A stretch of DNA of 64,000 bases from Streptomyces sp. NRRL F-5135 (GCF_000719775.1 NZ_JOHR01000015.1:114953-178952); one strand, 5' to 3'; shown: positions 33,698 through 42,164, counted from the stretch's first letter. Made by a program: numbers and translations. Notes: generated from the letters alone by a model not told the origin.

Positions 33698-34639
33698 ATG
33701 ACGAACGAGAACGAGCGTGTGCAGAGCATGGTGCTGGGGGATGTCGAGGTCATCCGGGTCGTTGAGTGGCACGAACCATTCCTGCCCACCTCCGGCATGT
33801 TCCCGGGAGCTGGTGCCGATGTGTGGAAGGACAACGAGGACTGGCTGGCACCGGACCACTGGGAGCCGGACAGCGACTTGGCGGTGCTTGCTCTGCAGAG
33901 CTGGGTGCTGCGCAGCGGTGGGCGGACCGTCCTGGTCGACACCGGAGCGGGCAACGGGCGCGAACGACCGGGCATGGGGCCGTTCCACCACTCTCGGAGT
34001 GATTTCCTCGGCCTCCTGGCGAGGGCCGGTGTTCGCCCGCAGGATGTAGATGTCGTCGTCAACACTCACCTCCACGTCGATCACGTCGGCTGGAACACCG
34101 TCGACGCGGACGGGCAGTGGGTACCGACGTTCCCCAACGCCCAATACCTCATTCCGGCCGCCGACGACTTCCATTACGGTCCGGACAACGCGTACGGGAA
34201 CGGCGCGCAGGAGGCCGACCGTCTGATCTACGAAGACAGCATCACGCCCATCCATCAGGCCGGGCAGGCCGTGCTGTGGGACGGCATCCACCACATCGAC
34301 GAACACCTCGCCCTGGAGTCCGCACCCGGCCACACTCCCGGCTCGTCCGTGCTGCGACTCGCATCCGGGAGCGACCGGGCGGTCTTCGTCGGAGATCTGC
34401 TGCACAGCCCGGTGCAGATTCTCGATCCCTGCCGCAACAGCAACGCCTGCCTGGCCCCGGAGCAAGCGGTGGCCAGTCGCCGTCGGATTCTCGGGCGTGC
34501 AGCTGATGAACGGGAGCTGCTCGTCCCCGCACACTTCGGTGGTGCCGGCGCCCTGGAAGTCCGACGGAACAGTGATGGATTCGCCCTCGGCCCATGGGCA
34601 ACAGCCGGCCCGAAGAAGAGTGCATCCGCCTCTGAGTGA
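33698..34639 (+). CDS. Metallo-beta-lactamase-fold hydrolase
   Basis: A 313-residue zinc hydrolase of the AHL-lactonase/aryl-hydrolase type. The metal motif is NTHLHVDHVGW; further His/Asp ligands are in ESAPGHTPGS, FVGDLLHSP and VPAHFGG. An Asn/Lys-rich N-terminus (TNENERVQ) and no signal peptide indicate a cytoplasmic enzyme. The divergent AraC gene probably controls it. It sits between the SDR and MFS genes in a stretch that looks inserted. Likely substrates are lactones or esters; quorum-signal breakdown is a possibility, not shown. Confidence 0.88.
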   Translation: MTNENERVQSMVLGDVEVIRVVEWHEPFLPTSGMFPGAGADVWKDNEDWLAPDHWEPDSDLAVLALQSWVLRSGGRTVLVDTGAGNGRERPGMGPFHHSRSDFLGLLARAGVRPQDVDVVVNTHLHVDHVGWNTVDADGQWVPTFPNAQYLIPAADDFHYGPDNAYGNGAQEADRLIYEDSITPIHQAGQAVLWDGIHHIDEHLALESAPGHTPGSSVLRLASGSDRAVFVGDLLHSPVQILDPCRNSNACLAPEQAVASRRRILGRAADERELLVPAHFGGAGALEVRRNSDGFALGPWATAGPKKSASASE

Positions 34640-34807
34640 GCCTTGGCCCCGCCCCGCTCACCGCCCGCGAGCGCGAGGCCCTCAACGCCTCGGCGGACGG
34701 CGCGACCGTCGCCACCTGGCTCAGCCTGTGGGAGTCCACGGGCCGAGCCGGGTGGATCCGGCATCCCGCACGGAACCACCCGCCCCCCGGCCTGGAGGCC
34801 GTCCCTC
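34640..34807 (+). pseudogene. LuxR-type response-regulator remnant
   Basis: Directly before the MFS gene the reading frame gives PLTAREREALNASADGATVA, a clear start of a LuxR/NarL DNA-binding domain. The following residues (WLSLWESTG) lose the helix-turn-helix pattern. Only the degraded 3-prime part remains; the receiver domain is absent. In Streptomyces, a sensor kinase/response regulator pair often precedes an EmrB-type exporter, so this is probably what is left of the exporter's own regulator. Confidence 0.5.
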
Positions 34808-36346
34808 ATGACGCACGCGTCGACCGACCGGCCCGCAGCCAGAGCGAGCGGAGCCCTCGTCCCGGTGCTCGCCCTCATGGGCATCGTGGTCTCGGTGATG
34901 CAGACCCTGCTCGTCCCGGTGATCAAAGAACTGCCGCAACTGCTAGGCACCGAGCCGGGCAACGTGACCTGGGTCATCACCTCGACCCTGCTCTCCGGCG
35001 CCGTCGCCACGCCGATCATGGGCCGCCTCGGCGACCTCCACGGCAAGCGCCGCATGCTGATCCTCAGCCTCGCGGTGATGGTCGTCGGCGCGCTCGTCAG
35101 CGCCCTCACCAGCGACCTGCTCACGATGATCGCAGGCCGAACCCTCCAGGGCTTCGCGATGAGCGCGATACCCCTCGGCATCGGCCTGACGCGCGACATA
35201 CTCCCCCGCGAGAAGCTCGGCTCGGCGATGGCCCTGATGAGCTCCTCCATGGGCGTCGGCGGCAGCCTCGCCCTGCCCGCCGCGGCCCTGGTCGCCCAGC
35301 ACACCGACTGGCACGCCCTCTTCTACGGCGCCGCCGGCCTCGGCGTCCTGTGCATCGCCCTCACCCTCCTCGTCGTTCCCGAGTCCCCGACCCGCGCGCA
35401 CGGCACCTTCGACGTCCTCGGCGCGATCGGGCTGTCCGCCGGTCTCGTCCTCTTCCTGCTGCCGGTCACCAAGGGCAGCGACTGGGGCTGGACCTCCGGC
35501 ACCACCCTCGGACTGTTGGCCGCGGCGGCGGTCGTGCTCGTCCTGTGGGGCGTGTTGGAACTGCGTCTCAAGGCACCGCTGGTGGACCTGCACACCACGA
35601 CCCGCCCCGCGGTGCTCCTTACCAACCTCGCCTCGATCATGGTCGGCGCCTCGTTTCTAGTCGTCTCGCTGGTCCTTCCCCAGCTGCTCCAGCTGCCGAA
35701 GGCCACGGGCTACGGCCTCGGCCGGTCAATGGTGGTCGCGGGCCTGTGCATGGCGCCGCTCGGCCTGACCATGATGCTCACCGCTCCCGTCTACGCCCGG
35801 CTGTCCGCGAAACACGGCCCCAAGGTCACCCTGATCCTCGGCATGGTGATTATCGCGATCGGCTACGGCGCTGGCCTCGGCCTGATGAGCGCCCCCTGGC
35901 AGAGCCTCGTCATCACGGCGATCCTGGGCGTGGGCATCGGCCTCGCCTACTCCTCCCTCCCTGCCCTGATCGTCGGCGCGGTCCCCGCCTCGGAGACGGG
36001 CTCGGCCAACGGTCTCAACACGCTGATGCGCTCGATCGGCTCCTCGGTCTCCAGCGCCGTCATCGGCATGGTCCTCGCCAACACCGCGCACCATGTGAAC
36101 GGCGTCACCGTCCCGACCATGCACGGCTTCCGCGTTTCCTTCCTGATCGCGACGGGCGCGATGGCGATCGGCCTGTTCACAGCCCTCTTCCTGCCCCGGG
36201 CCCGCCCGCCCGGCTGGCCACAGCACCGCGCCGGCGGCGAGGAGGATGCCGAACTGGAGCCAGCCGAAAAGGTCCCCTCCGGGGCTTCCGCGGCCGGGTC
36301 CTGGACGCCGCCGACACCCCGGTCGCCCGCGCCAAGGTCACCCTGA
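34808..36346 (+). CDS. MFS drug exporter (EmrB/QacA type), tail frameshifted
   Basis: A 512-residue exporter with about 14 membrane helices. Motif A GRLGDLHGKRRMLIL, motif C region LALPAAALVAQHTDWHALFY and VGAVPASETGSANGLNTLMRS are intact. Start ATG 34808 follows the LuxR remnant. After residue ~490 the reading frame changes: the end SGASAAGSWTPPTPRSP is out of register, while the next frame codes RGRVLDAADTPVARAKV, the beginning of a carboxypeptidase-regulatory-like domain known to be fused to such exporters. The membrane part may still work; the regulatory tail is lost. Confidence 0.8.
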   Translation: MTHASTDRPAARASGALVPVLALMGIVVSVMQTLLVPVIKELPQLLGTEPGNVTWVITSTLLSGAVATPIMGRLGDLHGKRRMLILSLAVMVVGALVSALTSDLLTMIAGRTLQGFAMSAIPLGIGLTRDILPREKLGSAMALMSSSMGVGGSLALPAAALVAQHTDWHALFYGAAGLGVLCIALTLLVVPESPTRAHGTFDVLGAIGLSAGLVLFLLPVTKGSDWGWTSGTTLGLLAAAAVVLVLWGVLELRLKAPLVDLHTTTRPAVLLTNLASIMVGASFLVVSLVLPQLLQLPKATGYGLGRSMVVAGLCMAPLGLTMMLTAPVYARLSAKHGPKVTLILGMVIIAIGYGAGLGLMSAPWQSLVITAILGVGIGLAYSSLPALIVGAVPASETGSANGLNTLMRSIGSSVSSAVIGMVLANTAHHVNGVTVPTMHGFRVSFLIATGAMAIGLFTALFLPRARPPGWPQHRAGGEEDAELEPAEKVPSGASAAGSWTPPTPRSPAPRSP

Positions 36347-36444
36347 TCGACCGCTGCGGCCGCCAGGCCGGCGCCACCCTCGGAGACTCTCACCGTCCGG
36401 CTGCGGACGGTGGCGGCGGCCCCGGCGTTCTTTTCGGTTCCTGA
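36286..36444 (+). pseudogene. Broken carboxypeptidase-regulatory-like tail of the exporter
   Basis: The frame +1 to the MFS gene reads RGRVLDAADTPVARAKVTL and DRCGRQAGATL, typical of the small beta-sandwich domain at the C-terminus of some Streptomyces MFS exporters. It ends after about 50 residues instead of ~80-90, so it is both frameshifted and truncated, probably by the event that brought in the neighbouring Tn3 remnant. Confidence 0.6.
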
Positions 36445-36505
36445 CCGGGCTGGCTCCAGCAGCGGGAAGAGACCGGGCGCCTGGCCACCTACACCCCCAC
36501 TCTGG

Positions 36506-37488
36506 TCACAGGTCCAGGTCGAGGTGGCTGTTCATGTCCAGCTCGAACCGGCCGTACGGATTCACGTGCGTCCAGAACAGCGGCGACAGCGCCCGCCGGT
36601 CCGCGTCGGTCAGCTTGTCCGCCCACTTCGGATCAGCTGAGACCTCCTGCATCAGCAGCGTGTTGACGTGCACCAGCGCGGACTGGAGCAGGTGCAGCGC
36701 GAGCATGCTGACCTCCTGGGATTCCTTGTCCGCACCGGTCAGGTCGCCGTCCTTGCCATAGAAGAGGTCTTTGTTCGCGGAGTTCCAGTTCTCCACCACC
36801 TGCAACCCCTCGTGGATCTCCTGGCGCATCTCGACGTCGGCGAGGTAGCCGCAGACGAACGAGGTACGTACCGCCCGGCCCAGCTCCTCGATCGCCCGGT
36901 GCGTCGGGTGCTTGGGGCCGCCACGGGTGAAGCGGCGCAAGACCTGCTCGGCCTCGGCGGTGCCGAGGCGTAGGGCTGTGGTGTACTTCACGATCTGGTC
37001 GTACTGCTGGGCGATCTGCTGGGCGATCAGGTCCCAGTCGATCGTCTTGGTGGAGAGGACCGGGCCCAGGTTCGGCCACTTGTCGTCCTGACCGGCCGCC
37101 GGCCGGTACAGCTTCGCGGAGCGCAGCTCGGCGGCCAGCCACTCGGCCAGCCGCTCCTGGTCCTCCTCGGTATTCGCCCGGAACCCGTACGCCTCCCGGA
37201 TCTCCTTGCGGTGCCGCTTGATCCGGTCGCCCTGCCAGTCGTAGTCCGCCCACACCCCGGCGAGAACCTTCACCTGCTGAGCCACGTACTCCACCGCCTC
37301 CGCGGGCATCTCCTTGGCAGACTCCGGGAACCGGGCCTCCACCTCGAAAGACTTGAGCAAGAGCGCGAAGCCCAACGGGTCGCTCCCGACTTGTTCCGAA
37401 CCTTCTTCATGTCGTCTTCGAGCAGCGTCCAGACCTCGATCAGATCTTCCGGCTCCCAGTCCTGCCGCACCCGTGCTCCATCGCCCAA
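36506..37488 (-). pseudogene. Tn3-family transposase, internally deleted and frameshifted
   Basis: Two parts of a ~1000-residue Tn3 TnpA are joined in about 330 codons. The N-terminal part ([20 protein letters not shown], then [20 protein letters not shown]) is the DUF4158 domain. The C-terminal part ([78 protein letters not shown]) is the end of the DDE domain. The middle, with two of three catalytic acids, is missing; the join is near [15 protein letters not shown] one-base deletion at about 37375-37378 also breaks the N-terminal frame. The element cannot transpose by itself. Confidence 0.88.
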
Positions 37489-37622
37489 CCAGTTGGATCA
37501 CCACAGCGTGGCGAGGCGAAACCGGAGCGAAGATCAGAAGAACGCAACTGTTGCCGGATGGTTACTCAGCGCTGCACGCCACCTGGCCGTAGCTATACGA
37601 GAACAGGGCCTACCCACCTGAC

Positions 37623-37697
37623 GTGCGGATCCTGACCGAGCTGCCCGGAATCGCGAGTGGGAAGATGCTGAGGCGGGAACTGCGCTCACCCTTTCAG
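37623..37697 (+). pseudogene. 3-prime remnant of an acyl-CoA ligase gene
   Basis: The frame reads ILTELPGIASGKMLRRELR, the C-terminal catalytic-lysine motif (LPRxxSGKxLRREL) of acyl-CoA synthetases. Nothing upstream continues the protein: the sequence before it belongs to the Tn3 remnant. The adjacent TetR, acyl-CoA dehydrogenase and APH genes are usual partners of such a ligase, so the insertion or deletion removed most of the ligase gene. Confidence 0.65.
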
Positions 37698-37719
37698 GCG
37701 TCTGGTGGACCGCATGGAC

Positions 37720-37776
37720 GAAACGGCCGGTACGGCCGGTGCAACCGGTATGGCCGGTACCGGGCGGTACCGGTGA
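37720..37776. repeat. CCGGTA-rich repeats before the TetR gene
   Basis: Several overlapping copies of CCGGTAC/CCGGTAT and GGCCGGT occur here, with GGTACC palindromes. They lie just before the TetR gene and could hold its operator or just be sequence-composition slippage. The pattern differs from the ACCGAC sites at 31544 and 41619. Confidence 0.35.
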
Positions 37777-37811
37777 TGTGGGCGATACGGAACGAGAGGC
37801 GGGTGGCGGCA

Positions 37812-38405
37812 ATGGCCAGAACGACAGGCGGGGGCGGCACGCCCGTCCCCCAGCGGCTGCTCGCCGCCGCCACCCGGCTGTTCGCCGAGCACGGCTACGA
37901 CCGCACCTCGGTCCAGGACATCGTCGAGGCGGCGGGTGTCACCAAGGGCGCGCTCTACCATTACTTCGGCTCCAAGGAGGACCTTCTCCAGGAGGTCTAC
38001 GCGCGGGTGCTCCGCCTCCAGCAGGAACGTCTCGACGCCTTCGCGGACGCGGACGCGCCGGTCGAGCGACGGCTGCGGGACGCCGCCGCGGACGTGGTCG
38101 TCACGACGATCGACAACCTGGACGACGCCGCGATCTTCTTCCGTTCGATGCACCACCTGAGCCCGGAGAAGAACAAGCAGGTGCGGGCGGAGAGGCGGCG
38201 CTACCACGAGCGGTTCCGTGCGCTGATCGAGGAGGGCCAGCGCAGCGGGGTGTTCTCCACGGCCACGCCGTCGGACCTGGTGGTGGACTACCACTTCGGC
38301 TCGGTCCACCACCTGTCGACCTGGTACCGGCCGGACGGCCCGCTCACCCCGCAGCAGGTGGCCGACCACCTCGCGGACCTGCTGCTGCGAGCCCTGCGCC
38401 CGTAA
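37812..38405 (+). CDS. TetR/AcrR family regulator of acyl-CoA genes
   Basis: A 197-residue TetR protein with the N-terminal helix-turn-helix FAEHGYDRTSVQDIVEAAG and TKGALYHYFGSKEDLLQEV. The C-terminal part has FRSMHHLSPEKNKQVRAERR and HHLSTWYRPDGPLTPQQVAD, the TetR_C_33-like pattern of regulators controlling acyl-CoA dehydrogenase clusters (KstR2-like). The start is uncertain: ATG 37812 is preceded by GAGAGG 12 bases away; GTG 37803 or ATG 37776 are possible. Predicted to repress the SDR gene and the APH/acyl-CoA dehydrogenase operon, on the basis of matching operator-like sites. Confidence 0.9.
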   Translation: MARTTGGGGTPVPQRLLAAATRLFAEHGYDRTSVQDIVEAAGVTKGALYHYFGSKEDLLQEVYARVLRLQQERLDAFADADAPVERRLRDAAADVVVTTIDNLDDAAIFFRSMHHLSPEKNKQVRAERRRYHERFRALIEEGQRSGVFSTATPSDLVVDYHFGSVHHLSTWYRPDGPLTPQQVADHLADLLLRALRP

Positions 38406-38480
38406 GCGCGCGGAACGGGCGGCGGAGGCGCGTGCGGGCAGTGGAGGCGCGGGCTGGTGGCGCACGGTCGTGGGCGCCGA

Positions 38481-38519
38481 CGTCCCCAGGGCCTGCGCGC
38501 CGTACAGGCCCTGGGGACG
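38481..38519. terminator. Perfect 15-bp bidirectional hairpin
   Basis: Arms CGTCCCCAGGGCCTG (38481-38495) and CAGGCCCTGGGGACG (38505-38519) with a 9-base loop lie between the convergent ends of the TetR and peptidase-inhibitor-like genes. Confidence 0.8.
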
Positions 38520-38599
38520 GCTCATGTGGGGAATCGGCTCAGCGAATCGTCCGGTGAACGGCTCGGCGTAGGGCGTCCACGTACCGCCCGGCGCGTGGC

Positions 38600-38986
38600 T
38601 CAGCAGGTGCCGCGCCAGACCGCCCTGGTCACGGTGATGCTGTCGACGTCCGCCTTGTACATGCCGGGTCCCGGGCGCGGGGTGAAGCAGTCCGTCCACG
38701 TTCCGCCGTCGTACCTCCAGGTGAGCTGGACATGGCCGGCGCCCGTGCGCTTGTCGCCGTTGTTCACGATCGAGCGCACCCCGGACACGGCGCCCGACCA
38801 GTCTCCCCGGGCCATGAGCAGGAGCCGGCCGGTCTGCCTCTCGCCGGAGTACGCGCAGACGTAGCCCTTCGCGCAGCCGGGCGGCGCGGGCTCCGGTGCG
38901 GGCGCCGCGGCGGCGACGGGTGCCGTGGCGACGACGCCGGCGAAAGCGGCCGACACGGCGAGAGGGACGGTGGGGCGTGTGCGCAT
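38600..38986 (-). CDS. Secreted peptidase inhibitor I36-like protein
   Basis: A 128-residue secreted protein. The signal peptide (RTRPTVPLAVSAAFAGVVAT to the Ala-rich AAAAPAPEP) is followed by a mature domain with CAKGYVCAYSGERQTGRLLL, VRSIVNNG and a terminal Cys. This is the beta/gamma-crystallin-like layout of inhibitor family I36 (Streptomyces metalloproteinase inhibitor-like). Four Cys allow two disulfides. It is isolated from its neighbours by the hairpin at 38481-38519 and probably acts outside the cell on proteases or the wall. Confidence 0.75.
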   Translation of the reverse strand: MRTRPTVPLAVSAAFAGVVATAPVAAAAPAPEPAPPGCAKGYVCAYSGERQTGRLLLMARGDWSGAVSGVRSIVNNGDKRTGAGHVQLTWRYDGGTWTDCFTPRPGPGMYKADVDSITVTRAVWRGTC

Positions 38987-39190
38987 GGGAGGTCCCCTTG
39001 GAAGTGCGCGGTCAGGAGTGCACTCCTGAAGCTAGCGAGGGAACCGCCCGGGTTATGGCCCGATGGGTGATTCTCACCGTAAAGGATGAAATAAGTGGCG
39101 AACCGATGCCATCGTGCATGTCCCGGCCGCCGCTCGTGCACGTCACCGGTGCTCGCTGGCACTCACCGGTACGCGCTGGTACTCGGGTAC

Positions 39191-40405
39191 TCACTGGTAC
39201 TTCTTCAGCTCCCGCCGCGCCAGCGAGCGCTGGTGGACCTCGTCCGGCCCGTCCGCCAGGCGCAGGGTCCGGGCCGCCGCCCACAGTTCGGCCAGCGGGA
39301 AGTCCTGGCTCACACCGCCCGCGCCGTGCGACTGCACGGCCCGGTCGATGATGTCGACCACCGCGCGAGGCGTGGCGATCTTGATGGCCTGGATCTCCGT
39401 GTGCGCCCCGCGGTTGCCGACCGTGTCCATCAGCCAGGCCGTCTTCAGCACCAGCAGCCGCAGCTGTTCCACCGTCACCCGGGCGTCGGCGATCCAGTTC
39501 CGTACGACGCCCTGCTCGGCGATCGGCTTCCCGAACGCCGTACGGGACACGGCCCGCCGGCACGTCAGCTCGATCGCCCGCTCCGCCATGCCGATGAGCC
39601 GCATGCAGTGGTGGATACGGCCGGGCCCCAGCCGCGCCTGGGCGATGGCGAAGCCGCCGCCCTCCTCGCCGACCAGGTTCGACGCCGGCACCCGTACCCC
39701 GTCGAAGACGATCTCCGCGTGTCCGCCGTGGTAGTGGTCCTCGTACCCGTACACCCGCATCGCGCGCCGCACCTCGACCCCGGGCGTGTCGCGGGGGACC
39801 AGGACCATGGACTGCTGGCGGCGGACGTCCGTGCCGTCCGGGTCGGTCTTTCCCATCACGATGAAGACCGCGCAGTCCGGGTTCATGGCCCCGGAGATGT
39901 ACCACTTGCGGCCGTCGATGACGTAATCGTCGCCGTCCCGCCGGATCACCGTCCGGATGTTCGTCGCGTCCGACGACGCCACATCGGGCTCGGTCATCGC
40001 GAACGCCGACCGGATCTCCCCGGCCAGCAGCGGATCCAGCCACCGTTCGCGCTGCTCGTCGGAGCCGAACTGGGCGAGCACCTCCATGTTCCCGGTGTCC
40101 GGCGCCGCGCAGTTGAGTGCCGTGGGGGCCAGCTGCGGGGAGCGGCCGGTGATCTCGGCGAGCGGCGCGTACTGGAGGTTGGTCAGCCCGGCGCCGTACT
40201 CGTCGTCGGGCAGGAAGAGGTTCCACAGGCCCTGTCGGCGCGCCTCCGCCTTCAGCTCGTGGACGATGTCCGGGGTGGCCCAGGGGTCGGCCAGATGAGA
40301 GCGCTGTTCGTGCGCGACCGCCTCGGCCGGGTGGACGTACTCGTCCATGAAGGCGAGCAGCCGGGTCCTCAGTTCCTCGGTGCGGGCGTCGAATGCGAAG
40401 TCCAT
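39191..40405 (-). CDS. Acyl-CoA dehydrogenase (FadE type)
   Basis: A 404-residue FAD enzyme that introduces a double bond into acyl-CoA. Seen: MDFAFDARTEELRTRLLAFM, the signature AFAMTEPDVASSDATNI, the second segment ISGAMNPDCAVFIVMGKTDP, and GRIHHCMRLIGMAERA, QSHGAGGVSQDFPLAELW. This fits the ACAD10/11-like subgroup of actinobacteria. Start ATG 40405 lies eight bases after the APH-like gene. It forms an operon with it; the operator-like palindrome at 41619 lies ahead of both. Confidence 0.94.
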   Translation of the reverse strand: MDFAFDARTEELRTRLLAFMDEYVHPAEAVAHEQRSHLADPWATPDIVHELKAEARRQGLWNLFLPDDEYGAGLTNLQYAPLAEITGRSPQLAPTALNCAAPDTGNMEVLAQFGSDEQRERWLDPLLAGEIRSAFAMTEPDVASSDATNIRTVIRRDGDDYVIDGRKWYISGAMNPDCAVFIVMGKTDPDGTDVRRQQSMVLVPRDTPGVEVRRAMRVYGYEDHYHGGHAEIVFDGVRVPASNLVGEEGGGFAIAQARLGPGRIHHCMRLIGMAERAIELTCRRAVSRTAFGKPIAEQGVVRNWIADARVTVEQLRLLVLKTAWLMDTVGNRGAHTEIQAIKIATPRAVVDIIDRAVQSHGAGGVSQDFPLAELWAAARTLRLADGPDEVHQRSLARRELKKYQ

Positions 40406-40413
40406 GGGTCCGC

Positions 40414-41451
40414 TCAGCCTTCCTGACGGGTCCGGAGCGTGGCGAGGCCGTTCTCGATGAAGACGGGGACGAGGGCGCCGATCCGGTCGAAACCGGGCCC
40501 GACGGTCTGTCCGGCGGTGTGGCGGAAGTGGATGCCCTCCAGGATCACGGCGAGTTTGAACCACGCGAACGCCGTGTACCAGGAGACCGCCGAGGTGTCC
40601 CGGCCCGAGCCCGCCGCGTACCGCTCGATCAGTTCGGCCGGCCGCGGATGCCCGGCCGCGCCCGCCGTGGTGCTGATGGGGGAGTCCGCGAGTTCCAGGG
40701 GCACGCTGTACATGGCGAGCAGTCCCAGGTCGGTCAGCGGATCGCCGAGCGTGGACATCTCCCAGTCCAGGACCGCCCTGATCCGGTCGTCGGCGCCGAG
40801 CAGGACGTTGTCGAGCCGGTAGTCGCCGTGGACCACGGTGGGCGCGGGGGAGGCGGGCAGCGTCCGGCCGAGGGCCGCGTGCAGTTCGTCGATGCCCGCC
40901 AGGTCGCGGGTGCGGGAGGCGTCGAGCTGCGTGCCCCAGCGGCGCAGCTGCCGGTCGAGGAAGCCGTCGGGGCGGCCGAAGTCGCCGAGCCCGACCGCCG
41001 CCGGGTCGACGGCGTGCAGTTCGACCAGCGTGTCGACCAGCCCGAGGACGGCGGCGCGGGTGCGCTCGGGACCGATGGGGGCGAGCTGTTCGGCCGTGCG
41101 GTACGGGGTGCCCGGTACCCGCTCCATGACGTAGAAGGGCGCGCCGAGCACGGACTCGTCCTCGCACAGCAGCAGCGGTTCGGGCACCGGGACGGCCGTC
41201 GGGTGCAGGGCCTTGATCACCCGGTACTCGCGCCTCATGTCATGGGCGGTGGCCAGGACATGGCCGAGCGGCGGCCTGCGGACCACCCAGCTGCCGGTGC
41301 CGTCCGTCACCGTGTACGTCAGGTTGGACCGGCCGCCCTCCACGAGCCGTGCGTCGAGCGGCCCGCCGACCAGCCCGGGGAGCGCGCGGTCGAGATGGCC
41401 GCGCAGCCGGTCGGGGTCCAGGCCCGGTGGGGTGACGTGGCTCGTGGGCAT
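40414..41451 (-). CDS. APH-like phosphotransferase (ACAD10/11 kinase-domain type)
   Basis: A 345-residue kinase-fold protein. The catalytic loop VVHGDYRLDNVLLG and the metal motif AVLDWEMSTLGDPLTDLGLL are intact, as is GGRSNLTYTV at the nucleotide loop. Such proteins occur next to, or fused with, acyl-CoA dehydrogenases and phosphorylate 4-hydroxyacyl-CoAs in mammalian ACAD10/11; the same role is inferred here. First gene of the operon with acyl-CoA dehydrogenase. Confidence 0.92.
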   Translation of the reverse strand: MPTSHVTPPGLDPDRLRGHLDRALPGLVGGPLDARLVEGGRSNLTYTVTDGTGSWVVRRPPLGHVLATAHDMRREYRVIKALHPTAVPVPEPLLLCEDESVLGAPFYVMERVPGTPYRTAEQLAPIGPERTRAAVLGLVDTLVELHAVDPAAVGLGDFGRPDGFLDRQLRRWGTQLDASRTRDLAGIDELHAALGRTLPASPAPTVVHGDYRLDNVLLGADDRIRAVLDWEMSTLGDPLTDLGLLAMYSVPLELADSPISTTAGAAGHPRPAELIERYAAGSGRDTSAVSWYTAFAWFKLAVILEGIHFRHTAGQTVGPGFDRIGALVPVFIENGLATLRTRQEG

Positions 41452-41765
41452 ACCTCATACCTCCGTGAGGGCCGTCGGGCGTGACCGGGCGTACGATCCG
41501 CCTGGTCGCGGATCCGTCCGTCCGCGCCGGTCGCGGGTTCGGCGTCGCGTCCGGCACCGACGCCGGGGCCGGGTGCCGGGTGCCGGGGTTCGGCACCGTC
41601 CTTTCCGTCCGGCCCATGATGCCGACCGGTCGGTATGGCGTCCAGAGCGGAGCCACTCGGTGTTGGTGTTGGTGTTGGCCGGGGCGGCGACGGAGCTGGG
41701 GGCGGGGCCGGGCCGCATTCGGTGCCGGACTCGGGGCGGCGGGGCCGGGCCCCGTACGCTCCGGA
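41452..41765. other. Intergenic region with operator palindrome and repeats
   Basis: No gene is supported in these 314 bases. They hold the near-perfect palindrome at 41619-41636, a small hairpin at 41579-41597 (GGTGCCG/CGGCACC), and a short tandem repeat of TTGGTG (about 41661-41680). The promoter of the APH/acyl-CoA dehydrogenase operon should be here. Confidence 0.5.
41619..41636. promoter_or_regulatory. TetR-type operator palindrome of the APH/acyl-CoA dehydrogenase operon
   Basis: ATGCCGACCGGTCGGTAT is symmetric except at one pair of positions. Its minus-strand form, ATACCGACCGGTCGGCAT, shares most bases with the site before the SDR gene at 31544-31561. It lies about 170 bases before the APH-like gene. 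Confidence 0.6.
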
Positions 41766-42164
41766 TCAGAACATGACGGTCACCGCGACCGCCGCCAGCA
41801 CAACGGCGCACGCCGTCGCGGTGGCCGCCGTCCGTACGGAGAGCCGTTCCGGCCGTGGCGTGCCCAGCGCCAGCAGCCTGCGGTGTGCCACGCCCAGGAA
41901 GGCCAGCCAGATCAGGGCGCTCAGCGCGGCGGCGGTCAGTCCGGTCGCCGTACCCCCGTCGTGGATCGCCTGCCGGACCGCGAGTACGGTCGCCACCGTG
42001 CACGCGAGGGTCGTGCGCCGCCAGGCCAGCCGCGTACGCTCCGGCTGGAGGCCCGGATCGCGGCGCGGAGCCGGTTCCGACCCGGGCCCCGGCCCCGCCG
42101 ACGCCGCCCGTGCCTTCGGACGGCCGTCGCTGTCGTCGCCGTGGCCGCCGCCCGCCGGGTCCAT
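41766..42164 (-). CDS. DUF202 membrane protein (small)
   Basis: A 132-residue protein with a charged N-terminus and the DUF202 start PERTRLAWRRTTLACTVATV, followed by about three membrane helices (LTAAALSALIWLAFLG, then TAATATACAVVLAAVAVTV). Function of the family is poorly known; eukaryotic relatives are VTC-associated. It starts in an ATGA overlap with the stop of the preceding DUF202 gene, so the two are made together and likely pair in the membrane. Confidence 0.85.
   Translation of the reverse strand: MDPAGGGHGDDSDGRPKARAASAGPGPGSEPAPRRDPGLQPERTRLAWRRTTLACTVATVLAVRQAIHDGGTATGLTAAALSALIWLAFLGVAHRRLLALGTPRPERLSVRTAATATACAVVLAAVAVTVMF

Noticed and set aside
36506..37622. Complete Tn3 transposon.
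   Set aside because: Transposase lacks its middle and carries a frameshift; no resolvase or 38-bp inverted repeats could be seen.
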